Below are positions 9,457-17,983 of a stretch of DNA of 64,000 bases, in pieces (position 1 is the stretch's first letter; each line of letters opens with the position of its first letter). The notes under the pieces were generated by a model. That model ran no database searches. It saw only the letters and a list, made by a program, of their open reading frames with translations, and was not told the origin of the DNA. The stretch comes from Phyllobacteriaceae bacterium (GTDB lineage: Bacteria > Pseudomonadota > Alphaproteobacteria > Rhizobiales > Rhizobiaceae). A program made the translations under genes and the position numbers. The DNA lies in the NCBI GenBank assembly GCA_024742765.1, contig JANSXT010000002.1:1-64000 (forward strand). Reading direction: 5' to 3'.

Positions 9457-10419
9457 ATGATGACATTCAAAAACAGCATTCGGACATGCGCCGTTCTGGC
9501 CCTGTCCCAGTTCCTCGCGCTGCCGCTCGCCGCGCAGGAGATTGCCGTCTTCACGAAGAACCAGGTCGATCCCTTCTTCAATGACATTCGCGTCGGGGCA
9601 GAGATGGCGGCGGCCGCCAAGGGTTGGTCGACGGTGCAATATGTGCCCACGAAACCCAACAATCTGACCGAGCAGATATCGCAACTGGAAGATGCGTCGC
9701 TGCGCAACCCCGACGCCATCTTGTTCGTGCCCATCGATCCCGATGCGTTGGCGCCGGTCGTCGAGCGGGTTGCCAATGCCGGAATTCCCATCGTCAACGT
9801 TGCCGACAGGGCGGCTTCTGGCAGCTATCTGACATTTGTCGGCTTCGACGATGTCGTTCTTGGAGAGGTTGCCGCCAAGGCGCTGGCGGACCGTTTGGGC
9901 GGCGAGGGCCGCGTTGTCATCATCGAGGGCGTCAAGGGCTCCAAGGTCAATGAGGACCGGGTCAACGGCTTCCGCTCGGGTCTCTCCGCATTCCCAAGCA
10001 TCGAAGTGATCACGTCCCAGCCGGCCAATTTCCAGCGCCTGCAGGCGCTTCAGGTGATGGAGAACCTGATCCAGTCGACGCCGGACATTGACGGCGTGCT
10101 GGCCAGCATCGATGCGATGGCGCTTGGTGCGCTGGAGGCGATCGAGGCGGCGGGGATCGAAGCCCAGGTCGTTGGCGTTGACGGCATTTCCGAGGCGGTC
10201 GAAGCGGTGCGCGATGGCCGGATGGCCGCGACCGCCGAATTCAGCGGCTTCAAAATGTCCTGCCTTGCCATTGAAGCTGTCGACCGTGCGGCGAACGGTT
10301 TGGATGTTCCTGCCGAGATCCTGCTTTCGGGATCGCTGATCACTGCAGAGAACGCCGGTGATTTTCTGGTGCCTCTGGAAGAGCAGACATGCCCGGATTG
10401 GGATGCGGTGGTCAATTGA
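9457..10419 (+). CDS. Periplasmic sugar-type binding protein 2 (paralog of 6344-7303)
   Basis: A 320-aa secreted binding protein with an N-terminal signal sequence ending near LPLAAQ. It resembles the first binding protein along its whole length, at more than half of positions by eye. ATG at 9457 follows GGAAGGAAAG. No second set of permeases accompanies it, so both binding proteins probably share the 2733-6314 transporter and widen or tune its substrate range. Duplication of the gene within the operon is the simplest origin. Confidence 0.9.
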   Translation: MMTFKNSIRTCAVLALSQFLALPLAAQEIAVFTKNQVDPFFNDIRVGAEMAAAAKGWSTVQYVPTKPNNLTEQISQLEDASLRNPDAILFVPIDPDALAPVVERVANAGIPIVNVADRAASGSYLTFVGFDDVVLGEVAAKALADRLGGEGRVVIIEGVKGSKVNEDRVNGFRSGLSAFPSIEVITSQPANFQRLQALQVMENLIQSTPDIDGVLASIDAMALGALEAIEAAGIEAQVVGVDGISEAVEAVRDGRMAATAEFSGFKMSCLAIEAVDRAANGLDVPAEILLSGSLITAENAGDFLVPLEEQTCPDWDAVVN

Positions 10420-10484
10420 GCGTATGGCTGGAACGGCCGTTTGCGACCGCAGCGTGCGTTGATTGACCAGAAGGAACCAAAGCC

Positions 10485-11171
10485 ATGACGGATCAGGCAG
10501 CCAAAGCAACCATGCTGAAGGCGGCAGACTATCGGCTGGTCAATCTTGCAAGAGGAGAGCGGCTGACCATCCGCAACACCCACGGCGCGCATGGCGTCGG
10601 AGGGTTCATATGGCGGGCCGCCAATACATCCGAGCGGCTCAATGTCGCCGATACGATGAAGATACAGGGGTCGACGGCGATCGGGCGGGGCAGCGCGCTG
10701 TTTTCCGACATGGGTCGCATGCTGGCCGTGATGGCAGAGGACAGTTGCGGCCATCATGACATGCTCGTCGGTGGCAGCACGCGCGCTTCGGCCGCTGCAG
10801 CTTCGGGACGCGGCAACTGGCGACCCAATGCGCGCGATCACATGCGGTCAGCGGCGGCCAAGCTCGGACTCAAGCGCGCCGATCTGGGCTCGTGCATCGT
10901 GTTCTTCGCGGCGGTCTCCGTCGGCGATGACGGGACCATAAGATACGAGGCTAACCGTATCCGGCCCGGCACCCATGTTTGTCTCGAGGCGCTGGAGAAT
11001 GTGCATGTGGTTCTCTCCAACACGGTCCATCCTCTTGCCGAGGCGCAGGGCTTGGAGCCGTGCGAGGTGGAGTTGATCGTCTCGTCGGCGCCAGCGTCGG
11101 CCTATCAGGAGCGCGATGCATTTCCGACCGTTGAACAAAGGCGGGCATTCGACAACAAGGAGATGGCCTGA
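10485..11171 (+). CDS. DUF1989 protein, urea carboxylase-associated (CgdA/B-like) 1
   Basis: The 228-aa protein belongs to DUF1989, known from urea/guanidine carboxylase loci, where a pair of such proteins was shown to form carboxyguanidine deiminase. Family features here are the GHHDMLVGG and ECNP-like positions with His/Cys, and a C-terminal CLEALENVHVVLSNT stretch. AAGGA precedes the ATG at 10485. It sits in tandem with a second DUF1989 gene and an amidase, as in guanidine loci, but no carboxylase gene is present in the window. The function here is therefore open; deimination of another amidine-like compound is one inference. Confidence 0.8.
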   Translation: MTDQAAKATMLKAADYRLVNLARGERLTIRNTHGAHGVGGFIWRAANTSERLNVADTMKIQGSTAIGRGSALFSDMGRMLAVMAEDSCGHHDMLVGGSTRASAAAASGRGNWRPNARDHMRSAAAKLGLKRADLGSCIVFFAAVSVGDDGTIRYEANRIRPGTHVCLEALENVHVVLSNTVHPLAEAQGLEPCEVELIVSSAPASAYQERDAFPTVEQRRAFDNKEMA

Positions 11172-11172
11172 G

Positions 11173-11829
11173 GTGGTGCAGCACTCCCAAACACGCGATG
11201 CGCGCGCGGAACCGCAATGGCGCTTTGCCTGGCGGGTGCCCGCGCGGGCGCCATGGTCCGGTGTTATTCATCGCGGCGAGACGCTACGCATCATCGATCT
11301 GTTCGGCTCGCAGGCGGTCGACACATTGTTTTATGCGGCGAGCGCACGCGGCGAGCGATACTGCGCGCAGACAACGGTCCGCACACAGCGCAACATCTAT
11401 GTCCGGCGCGGAACGGTGCTGATGTCCAACGAGGATCGTCCGATGCTGACCGTGATCGCGGACACATTGAACGATCATGACACATCGGCCGGATGTTGCA
11501 GCAAGGAATCCAATTCAGTGCGCTACGGCGCCGAGACCCGACACCAGCACGCCTGCCGCGAGAATTTTCTCTCGGAGCTTTCGCGCTATGACATGGGCAA
11601 GGCGGATATGGTCAGCAATCTGAACTTTTTCATGCGTGTTCCGGTTTTGGCCGATGGCAGCTTTGCCATCGTCGATGGTCTGTCGCGTCCCGGAACCTAC
11701 ATCGATCTGCGGGCGGAGATGGATGTGATCTGCGTGCTGTCGAACTGCCCGCAAATGAACAATCCCTGCAACGCGTACAATCCGACCCCGATCGAGGTGA
11801 AGATCGCAACGGTACCCACATCGCCATGA
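11173..11829 (+). CDS. DUF1989 protein, urea carboxylase-associated (CgdA/B-like) 2
   Basis: A 218-aa second DUF1989 member. It carries IIDLFGSQAVDTLFY, GCCSKESN, HACRENF and a C-terminal NCPQMNNPCN with Cys residues typical of the UAAP1 type. GTG at 11173 (or 11176) lies two bases after the preceding stop with AAGGAG just upstream, so the pair is translationally coupled; an ATG at 11116 lies inside the preceding gene and is unlikely. Tandem, diverged DUF1989 genes suggest a heteromeric enzyme. See the preceding entry for what is known of the family. Confidence 0.8.
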   Translation: MVQHSQTRDARAEPQWRFAWRVPARAPWSGVIHRGETLRIIDLFGSQAVDTLFYAASARGERYCAQTTVRTQRNIYVRRGTVLMSNEDRPMLTVIADTLNDHDTSAGCCSKESNSVRYGAETRHQHACRENFLSELSRYDMGKADMVSNLNFFMRVPVLADGSFAIVDGLSRPGTYIDLRAEMDVICVLSNCPQMNNPCNAYNPTPIEVKIATVPTSP

Positions 11830-13163
11830 CCATCGTTCCGCCTCAGGCGCTGCCGCTGCTGGAAACGGACGGGCCGGACAGGTCCGTGCCGGTTTCGAAC
11901 ATGGTCGATCCCTTGCCAGACCCAGTGGTCCTCGTGGAAACGTGCCTTGCGAACATCCGGAAAACCGATGCCGACATCCGCGCGTGGCGGGTCGTGTTCG
12001 AAGCCGAAGCCATCGCACATGCCGAAGCCTGCGCCGCAGACATTAAGACGGGGCTTCGTCTGGGCGGTCTCCAGGGCGTTCCGGTCGGGGTCAAGGACAT
12101 CATCGACATGGCCGGCCATCGGACCTTGTGCGGTTCCAAGGCCCGGATCGGCCGACCGCCGGAAACGGCGGACGCCTGGATCGTGCGTGCCCTAAAGACT
12201 GCGGGCGCCATACCGCTCGGAAAGACCCATACGACCGAGTTTGCCTGTTTCGATCCCGCACTGACGGCCAATCCACGGAGCCTTGGCCATACACCGGGCG
12301 GGTCCAGTAGCGGCTCGGCGGCTGCGGTCGCAGCCGGCCATGTTCCCTTCGCGATCGGAACGCAAACGGTCGCATCGGTCAACCGGCCCGCCGCATATTG
12401 CGGTGTGACCGCCTTCAAGCCCACGCCGGGTCTCTGGCCGATGGATGGCGTGGTTCCCTTTGCGCCGAGTTTCGACACGCTGGGCCTTTTCGCCGGCTCG
12501 GTCGAGGTGGTCGCGCGCGGTGTCGAGGCTTTGTCCGGCGACCGATTGGCAATGCTGACAAATGCGCTTGATCACGCAACGGTTCATGTGATCGATGACG
12601 CACTTCTGGACAATCTGGAGCCCGACGACGCGCGATACTTCGATGACTTCCTTCGGCAGTTGGAGGACAACGGAATCTCGATCAAGCGCGGTGCCTCGCC
12701 CATCGACATGGGGCGTCTCAACGCCCTGCAATCCGATCTGGTCGCCTATGAAGCGGCGCGCAGCCATGCCCGAACGTTCGATGAGGAGGCAGCGCTTCTG
12801 GGGCCGAAGCTGACGGAACTCTTGTCGCAGGGCGCGCAGATCGGCGACGATGCCTGTCTGGCCATGCGCCGCGACTGCAAGTCGCTGTGCAACGCTTTCC
12901 GCCAGCATGTTCCCAAGGACGCCATCTTCCTTTGGCCGGCCACGCCTGCGCCCGCGCCGCTCGGTCTTGAATGGACCGGCGATCCACGGCTCATCCAGCC
13001 TTGGACCGTGCTGGGCGGGCCGATATTGTCCGTGCCCAATCCGGCCTGCGACGATGTGCTTCCGAGGGGTTTGCTCTTTTCCTCATCACCCTTTTCCGAC
13101 CGGTCGTTGCTGACCTTCGGCCGCAGCGTGATCGCCCCTGTCTGCGATCGGGCGTTCTCATGA
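11826..13163 (+). CDS. Amidase-signature hydrolase (malonamidase-like)
   Basis: The 445-aa protein shows the Ser-cisSer-Lys triad of amidase-signature enzymes: K90 in GVKDIID, S161 in GGSSSGSAAA and S184 in GTQTVASVNRPA. The GTQT..SV..RPA form resembles rhizobial malonamidase, whose genes are linked to malonate metabolism, more than allophanate hydrolase, and the extra C-terminal domain of AtzF is absent. The usual GG before the nucleophile is VA here, an unusual change near the active site. ATGA overlap joins it to DUF1989-2. I infer release of malonate (plus ammonia, urea or an amine) for the next two enzymes. Confidence 0.85.
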   Translation: MTIVPPQALPLLETDGPDRSVPVSNMVDPLPDPVVLVETCLANIRKTDADIRAWRVVFEAEAIAHAEACAADIKTGLRLGGLQGVPVGVKDIIDMAGHRTLCGSKARIGRPPETADAWIVRALKTAGAIPLGKTHTTEFACFDPALTANPRSLGHTPGGSSSGSAAAVAAGHVPFAIGTQTVASVNRPAAYCGVTAFKPTPGLWPMDGVVPFAPSFDTLGLFAGSVEVVARGVEALSGDRLAMLTNALDHATVHVIDDALLDNLEPDDARYFDDFLRQLEDNGISIKRGASPIDMGRLNALQSDLVAYEAARSHARTFDEEAALLGPKLTELLSQGAQIGDDACLAMRRDCKSLCNAFRQHVPKDAIFLWPATPAPAPLGLEWTGDPRLIQPWTVLGGPILSVPNPACDDVLPRGLLFSSSPFSDRSLLTFGRSVIAPVCDRAFS

Positions 13164-14479
13164 CGACGCTCAACGCCATGCTCCAATCGATCATCGATCG
13201 CGGCACGCGGTTGATCGAAAGCCGGTCCGGCGACGGGTTTGCGGATCAAAGCCTGAGCGCGCTCCTCAAGGCGCTGCTCCAATCGCGGGGCGAAGCCTCC
13301 GGCATGGCGCTCGCCGCCCATATTCTCGACCGGTTCGATGGCCTCGACGCAGAGGGCAGGCTGGCGTTCTTTACGGTGCTGGCACGGGAATGCGATGTCG
13401 ATGCTGAACGCGCCCGGGCCGCGCTGGAGGCGCTTGCTGCCGACGATACGCCGCCCAATCTCAAGAACCTCATTGCCTGTGTCGAACCCGACCGGCAGGA
13501 GATTTTTCGGCTGCTGAATTTAGCACCCGGCGGCACGGAGCGGCTCGTCCGGATGCGGGCGCATCTGTTGACCATGACCCGCGATCATCCCGACCTCAAG
13601 CGCGTCGACAATGATCTGCGCCATCTTCTGCGCTCTTGGTTCAATCGGGGGTTTCTCGTCCTGCGGCCGATCGACTGGTTCACGCCGGCCAACATCTTGG
13701 AAAAGATCATCGACTATGAGGCGGTGCACGAGATCGGCGACTGGGATCAGTTGCGGTTGCGCCTTGAGCCCGATGACCGCAAGTGTTTTGCCTTCTTCCA
13801 TCCGGCGATGCACAATGAACCTCTGGTGTTCGTTGAGGTGGCGCTGGCAACGCAACGACCGGCATCGATCCAGGATATCTTGCGCAAAGACCGCGATGTT
13901 CTGAGCCCGGATGCCGCCCGGACGGCCGTTTTTTATTCTATCTCGAACTGTCAGCGGGGCCTGCGCGAAATCTCGTTCGGAGCGTTTCTCATCAAGCAGG
14001 TTGTCGCCGAACTCCGGCGCGACGTGCCGCACCTGAACGAGTTCGTGACGCTGTCTCCCATGCCCGGCTTCGTCAGATGGCTGCGCGAAAGCGGTGATCC
14101 CGCCGAGGCGTTTCTCGCCGAACCGGATTGGCAGGACAAGACGGATGCAAAGCCGATGCTTCTGGACGCGGCCTTCCGCTATCTGGTCCAGGCCAAAAGG
14201 GATGACGGGTTCCCGCTCGATCCGGTCGCACGGTTTCACCTGCGAAACGGTGCCGAACTCAAGGCAATCAACTGGCGCGGCGACATCTCCGAAAACGGTC
14301 TCGCGAAGGCGGCCGGTCTGATGGTCAACTATCTTTATGATCCAGGTCGGATCGAGGGAAACCACGAGGCCTATGTGCGCAACAAGAAGGTGGCGGTGTC
14401 GCGCCAGGTTCGGTCGCTCGTGCGGACACAAAGCCAAGCAAGGGGAGAAGGCGTTGGCCGGTCACAACATATTGTTTGA
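13160..14479 (+). CDS. matA: Malonyl-CoA decarboxylase
   Basis: The 439-aa protein matches malonyl-CoA decarboxylase (malonyl-CoA to acetyl-CoA and CO2), with GLREISFGAFLIKQVV, FVTLSPMPGF and the catalytic HLRNGA region near the C terminus. Length is normal for bacterial MatA. The ATG at 13160 overlaps the amidase stop (ATGA); longer readings start inside the amidase. Its neighbour is malonyl-CoA synthetase, giving the rhizobial matA-matB pair. Confidence 0.93.
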   Translation: MTTLNAMLQSIIDRGTRLIESRSGDGFADQSLSALLKALLQSRGEASGMALAAHILDRFDGLDAEGRLAFFTVLARECDVDAERARAALEALAADDTPPNLKNLIACVEPDRQEIFRLLNLAPGGTERLVRMRAHLLTMTRDHPDLKRVDNDLRHLLRSWFNRGFLVLRPIDWFTPANILEKIIDYEAVHEIGDWDQLRLRLEPDDRKCFAFFHPAMHNEPLVFVEVALATQRPASIQDILRKDRDVLSPDAARTAVFYSISNCQRGLREISFGAFLIKQVVAELRRDVPHLNEFVTLSPMPGFVRWLRESGDPAEAFLAEPDWQDKTDAKPMLLDAAFRYLVQAKRDDGFPLDPVARFHLRNGAELKAINWRGDISENGLAKAAGLMVNYLYDPGRIEGNHEAYVRNKKVAVSRQVRSLVRTQSQARGEGVGRSQHIV

Positions 14480-15980
14480 GGGTTTATTGGGCGAGGTCAA
14501 ACCTGCCCGGCCGTTCGCCGACAACCCCAAGACAGGACAGTCGCTGACATATCAGGACGTGCTGGACCAGTCCGCGCGTTATGCCAATGCACTGGTCGCG
14601 CTGGGGGTGGAGCCCGGCGACAGGGTCGCGGTTCAGGTGGCGAAGTCGCTGGACATGCTGCTTCTTTACATCGGCGTCATTCGCGCCGGTGCCGTGTTTC
14701 TGCCTCTCAACACCGCTTATGTCGCTAAGGAGGTTGCCTATTTTCTCAGCGACGCCGAACCGGCGCTGTTTGTGTGTGACCCCGGCTCGGAGGTGCGCTC
14801 GCCCATCCAGGACACATTTGCTTCGTTGCGGATCGAAACGATGGGCGCGGACCCGGGCACCGGTTCGCTCGTGGCGCTTGCCGATGAACAATCGGCGCAT
14901 TTCGACACGATCGCGCGCGGTGCCCAGGAGCTTGCGGCCATTCTCTATACGTCGGGCACGACCGGACGGTCGAAGGGTGCCATGCTGACCCATGCCAATC
15001 TCTTGTCCAACACGCGCGCGCTGGTCGACAGTTGGGCGATTGCCGAAAGCGACAGGCTCCTGCACGCGCTTCCCATCTTTCACACCCATGGCCTGTTTGT
15101 CGCCTGCAACACAACGATGGCGGCCGGATCATCGATGGTTTTCCTGCCGGCGTTCGATGCCGCCGCGATGATCGAACTGTTGCCCGACGTGTCGATGATG
15201 ATGGGCGTGCCGACCTTTTATACGCGTCTGCTGGCCGAACCCCGTCTGACCCGCGACCGCGTTGCGCATATGCGGCTATTCGTATCCGGCAGTGCCCCGT
15301 TGCTTGCCGAGACGCACCAGCAGTTCGAGGAGAGAACCGGCCATCGCATCCTGGAGCGGTACGGGATGACGGAGACCAACATGATCACCTCCAACCCCTA
15401 TAATGGCGAGCGCCGCGCCGGAACGGTCGGCTTTCCGCTGCCGGGGGTCGAGGTGACCGTTGCCGATCCGGCGACCGGCGACCCGCTGCCGTCCGGCGAG
15501 ATCGGCTCGATCGAGGTGCGCGGGCCGAACGTTTTTGAGGGCTATTGGCGCATGCCGGAAAAAACCCGGTCGGAATTCAGGGACAACGGGTTCTTCATCA
15601 CGGGCGATCTGGGCAGCATCGATCCGGACGGATATCTGACGATCTCGGGCAGGGAGAAGGATCTGATTATCTCCGGTGGGTTCAACATCTATCCCAAGGA
15701 GGTCGAGACGGTTCTGGATGCACACGACCGCGTTCTCGAATCGGCTGTTATCGGCGTGCCTCATCCGGACTTCGGCGAAGGCGTGGTTGCGGTGATCGCC
15801 TCACGAGACGGCGATACGGCCAACGAAGACGAACTTCGTGCACTGGCCCAGTCCAGCCTTGCGCGGTTCAAGCAGCCCAAGCGCTTCTTTTTCGTCGACG
15901 GTTTGCCTCGCAACGCGATGGGTAAGGTGCAAAAACAGGAACTCAGAACCCGGTTCAAGGATGCCTTTTCGGAGGCTTGA
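14454..15980 (+). CDS. matB: Malonyl-CoA synthetase (AMP-forming)
   Basis: A 508-aa ANL-family ligase that activates malonate to malonyl-CoA with ATP. It has the P-loop YTSGTTGRSKG, the A5 motif YGMTETNM and the C-terminal catalytic Lys in RNAMGKVQK. The TTG at 14454 with AGGGGAG seven bases upstream gives the MatB length (about 505 aa) and the usual N terminus; an ATG at 14337 lies far inside matA. The gene overlaps matA by 26 bp. No MatC carrier is present, consistent with malonate being made inside the cell. Confidence 0.93.
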   Translation: MAGHNILFEGLLGEVKPARPFADNPKTGQSLTYQDVLDQSARYANALVALGVEPGDRVAVQVAKSLDMLLLYIGVIRAGAVFLPLNTAYVAKEVAYFLSDAEPALFVCDPGSEVRSPIQDTFASLRIETMGADPGTGSLVALADEQSAHFDTIARGAQELAAILYTSGTTGRSKGAMLTHANLLSNTRALVDSWAIAESDRLLHALPIFHTHGLFVACNTTMAAGSSMVFLPAFDAAAMIELLPDVSMMMGVPTFYTRLLAEPRLTRDRVAHMRLFVSGSAPLLAETHQQFEERTGHRILERYGMTETNMITSNPYNGERRAGTVGFPLPGVEVTVADPATGDPLPSGEIGSIEVRGPNVFEGYWRMPEKTRSEFRDNGFFITGDLGSIDPDGYLTISGREKDLIISGGFNIYPKEVETVLDAHDRVLESAVIGVPHPDFGEGVVAVIASRDGDTANEDELRALAQSSLARFKQPKRFFFVDGLPRNAMGKVQKQELRTRFKDAFSEA

Positions 15981-16033
15981 GGGCCGCCGCGCCAAGGCTC
16001 GACCGATATCCGGCACAGACGGGGACAGGGCAG

Positions 16034-16885
16034 ATGCACCATTCCGATTTTTCCGCTCGGCAGAGGCACGTCACACTCAACGGCATCGCCCATGTGCCGG
16101 TACGCATTGCCTACACCGATCTTGGCAAGGGGCCGCCGCTGATCCTGATGCACGGCATCCCCACTTGGTCCTACCTCTATCATGAGGTCATCGACCGATT
16201 GGCGGAAACCAACCGCGTCATCGCGCCCGATTTCATCGGGCATGGCAATTCCGACAAGCGCGATTTGCTCGACCGGTCGCTTGTGGCGCAGCGGGCGATG
16301 ATCCTTTCCCTGATGGATGCGTTGGGCCTGGACCGTGCGACGCTCATTGGCCACGACACGGGCGGCGGTGTCGCGCTCATCATGGCGGTCGAAAACGCGG
16401 AGCGGGTTGACCGGCTGGTCCTGTCAAACATCGTCGCCTATGACAGTTGGCCCATCGACGACATGATCAGCCTTGGCCATCCGGCCTGGGCGAAAAAGTC
16501 GAACGATGAAACCCGGGAATTCCTGGTCGGCGGTTTCAAGGACGGGCTCTCGCGCAAGGACCGTATGACCGCCGAGTTCGTCGACGGTATCGTGGCGCCC
16601 TATGTCACGGATGAAGGCAGGATCAGCCTGATTCGCAACGCTTCGGGCCTGAACACGAGCCATACGACCATGCTCATGGATCGCCACAAGGACATCGCGG
16701 CGGAAACCTTGCTGGTCTGGGGCGTTGACGATCCATGGCAGCCGATCGCAGATGGCGAGCGGCTTGCGCAGGACATACCCGATGCATCCCTCGTCAGCGT
16801 CGAAAACGCCTCGCACTGGATTCCGCAGGACGCGCCCCAGGAGTGGCTGGCATCCGTTCAGCCCTTCGTGTCGGAACTTGGGTGA
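16034..16885 (+). CDS. Alpha/beta hydrolase with Asp nucleophile
   Basis: A 283-aa alpha/beta hydrolase. The nucleophile elbow GHDTGG carries Asp, as in haloalkane dehalogenases and epoxide hydrolases, with HGIPTWSY as the oxyanion segment and SHWIPQD near the C terminus holding the catalytic His. The halide-binding Asn (HGNPT) and Trp (GHDWG) of true dehalogenases are Ile and Thr, so dehalogenation is doubtful. ATG at 16034 follows GGGGACAGGG; a TTG at 15977 overlapping matB would add 19 residues. It is the last gene of the operon and may act on the imported substrate. Confidence 0.78.
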   Translation: MHHSDFSARQRHVTLNGIAHVPVRIAYTDLGKGPPLILMHGIPTWSYLYHEVIDRLAETNRVIAPDFIGHGNSDKRDLLDRSLVAQRAMILSLMDALGLDRATLIGHDTGGGVALIMAVENAERVDRLVLSNIVAYDSWPIDDMISLGHPAWAKKSNDETREFLVGGFKDGLSRKDRMTAEFVDGIVAPYVTDEGRISLIRNASGLNTSHTTMLMDRHKDIAAETLLVWGVDDPWQPIADGERLAQDIPDASLVSVENASHWIPQDAPQEWLASVQPFVSELG

Positions 16886-17051
16886 CGCTGTCTGCAGAGA
16901 CTTCGGGCGTTATGGCGCCTCAAGGCGAATGCCCGCGCCTGCAGCCAAACAGTCTCGCTGCCCGATGTGTTAGTGGGGTTTCCCCATCTCGAAGCAACGC
17001 ATCTTGAACAGTTTGGTGCCTGAAGTTTCGTCGACCGGCTGACAAAGGTTG

Positions 17052-17981
17052 CTAGAAGGCAACGCGGTCGCCGCCTTTAAGCGCGAGCAACTCGCGGGCT
17101 TCGTCGGGCGAGGCGATTTCGCTGCCCAGTTCCTCGACGATGCGGCGGATTTTCATCACCTGCTGCGCGTTGCTTTCGGCCAGTTTGGCCCGCGAGATGA
17201 ACAGGCTGTCCTCCAGCCCGACCCGCACGTTGCCGCCCATCTGGCTGGCGGTCGTGGCGAACGGCATTTGCGCGGCGCCGGCGCCGAGGACCGACCATCG
17301 GTAATCGTCGCCTAACAGCCGGTCTGCGGCGCGCTTCATGAAGATCAGATTGTCGATGTCCGGGCCGATGCCGCCGAGAATGCCGAAGATGAACTGGATG
17401 AAGATCGGTGCCTTGAACAGGCCGATATCCATGCAGAATTTGAGATTGTAGAGATGTCCGACATCGTAGCATTCGTGCTCGAACTTGATGCCGTGCGGCG
17501 CCAGTTGGGTCGCCGCGCGCTCAATGTCGGCAAAGGTGTTGCGAAATATGTAAGTATCGGAATTAGAAACGTAATCCTTTTCCCAATCGAACTTCCATTC
17601 CGTGTGCCGTTTGGCCAGTGGATGGAAGGAGAAGTTCATGGAGCCCATGTTCATCGAGCACATTTCGGGCGAAAACCGCAGGGCCGGCGCGATCCGCTCC
17701 TCGATGGTGTTTTTGAGACTACCGCCGGTGGAGATGTTCACCACCGCATTTGTGGCCTGTTTGATGCGCGGCAAAAATGCGGCGAACGTGTCCGGGTCGA
17801 TGGAGACGGAGCCGTCGCCGGGATTGCGTGCATGAAGATGCAAGACCGACGCACCGGCTTCGGCGGCCGCGATGGCCTGGCTTGCAATGTCATCGGCCGT
17901 ATAGGGCAGGGCATCGGACATTGTCGGCGTGTGGATTGCCCCGGTGATCGCGCAGGTGATGATCGTTTTTGGACGCGCCAT
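17052..17981 (-). CDS. Beta-keto acid cleavage enzyme (BKACE, DUF849)
   Basis: The 309-aa TIM-barrel protein has the BKACE zinc motif HLHARNP (residues near 45-52) and full family length. BKACEs condense a beta-keto acid with acetyl-CoA, giving acetoacetate and a new acyl-CoA; known substrates include 3-keto-5-aminohexanoate and dehydrocarnitine. ATG at 17981 is preceded by AGGAAG, whereas a longer frame to 18071 would run into livM. It is the last gene of the minus-strand operon from 25625. Together with the dehydrogenases it suggests oxidation of a beta-hydroxy acid and cleavage of the keto acid. Confidence 0.9.
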   Translation of the reverse strand: MARPKTIITCAITGAIHTPTMSDALPYTADDIASQAIAAAEAGASVLHLHARNPGDGSVSIDPDTFAAFLPRIKQATNAVVNISTGGSLKNTIEERIAPALRFSPEMCSMNMGSMNFSFHPLAKRHTEWKFDWEKDYVSNSDTYIFRNTFADIERAATQLAPHGIKFEHECYDVGHLYNLKFCMDIGLFKAPIFIQFIFGILGGIGPDIDNLIFMKRAADRLLGDDYRWSVLGAGAAQMPFATTASQMGGNVRVGLEDSLFISRAKLAESNAQQVMKIRRIVEELGSEIASPDEARELLALKGGDRVAF

Positions 17982-17983
17982 CG

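Noticed and set aside
11826-13163. Allophanate hydrolase (AtzF), suggested by the DUF1989 neighbours
   Set aside because: The protein is only 445 aa, lacks the AtzF C-terminal domain, and its nucleophile motif is closer to malonamidase-type enzymes.
16034-16885. Haloalkane dehalogenase
   Set aside because: The nucleophile is Asp but the halide-binding Asn and Trp positions are not conserved.
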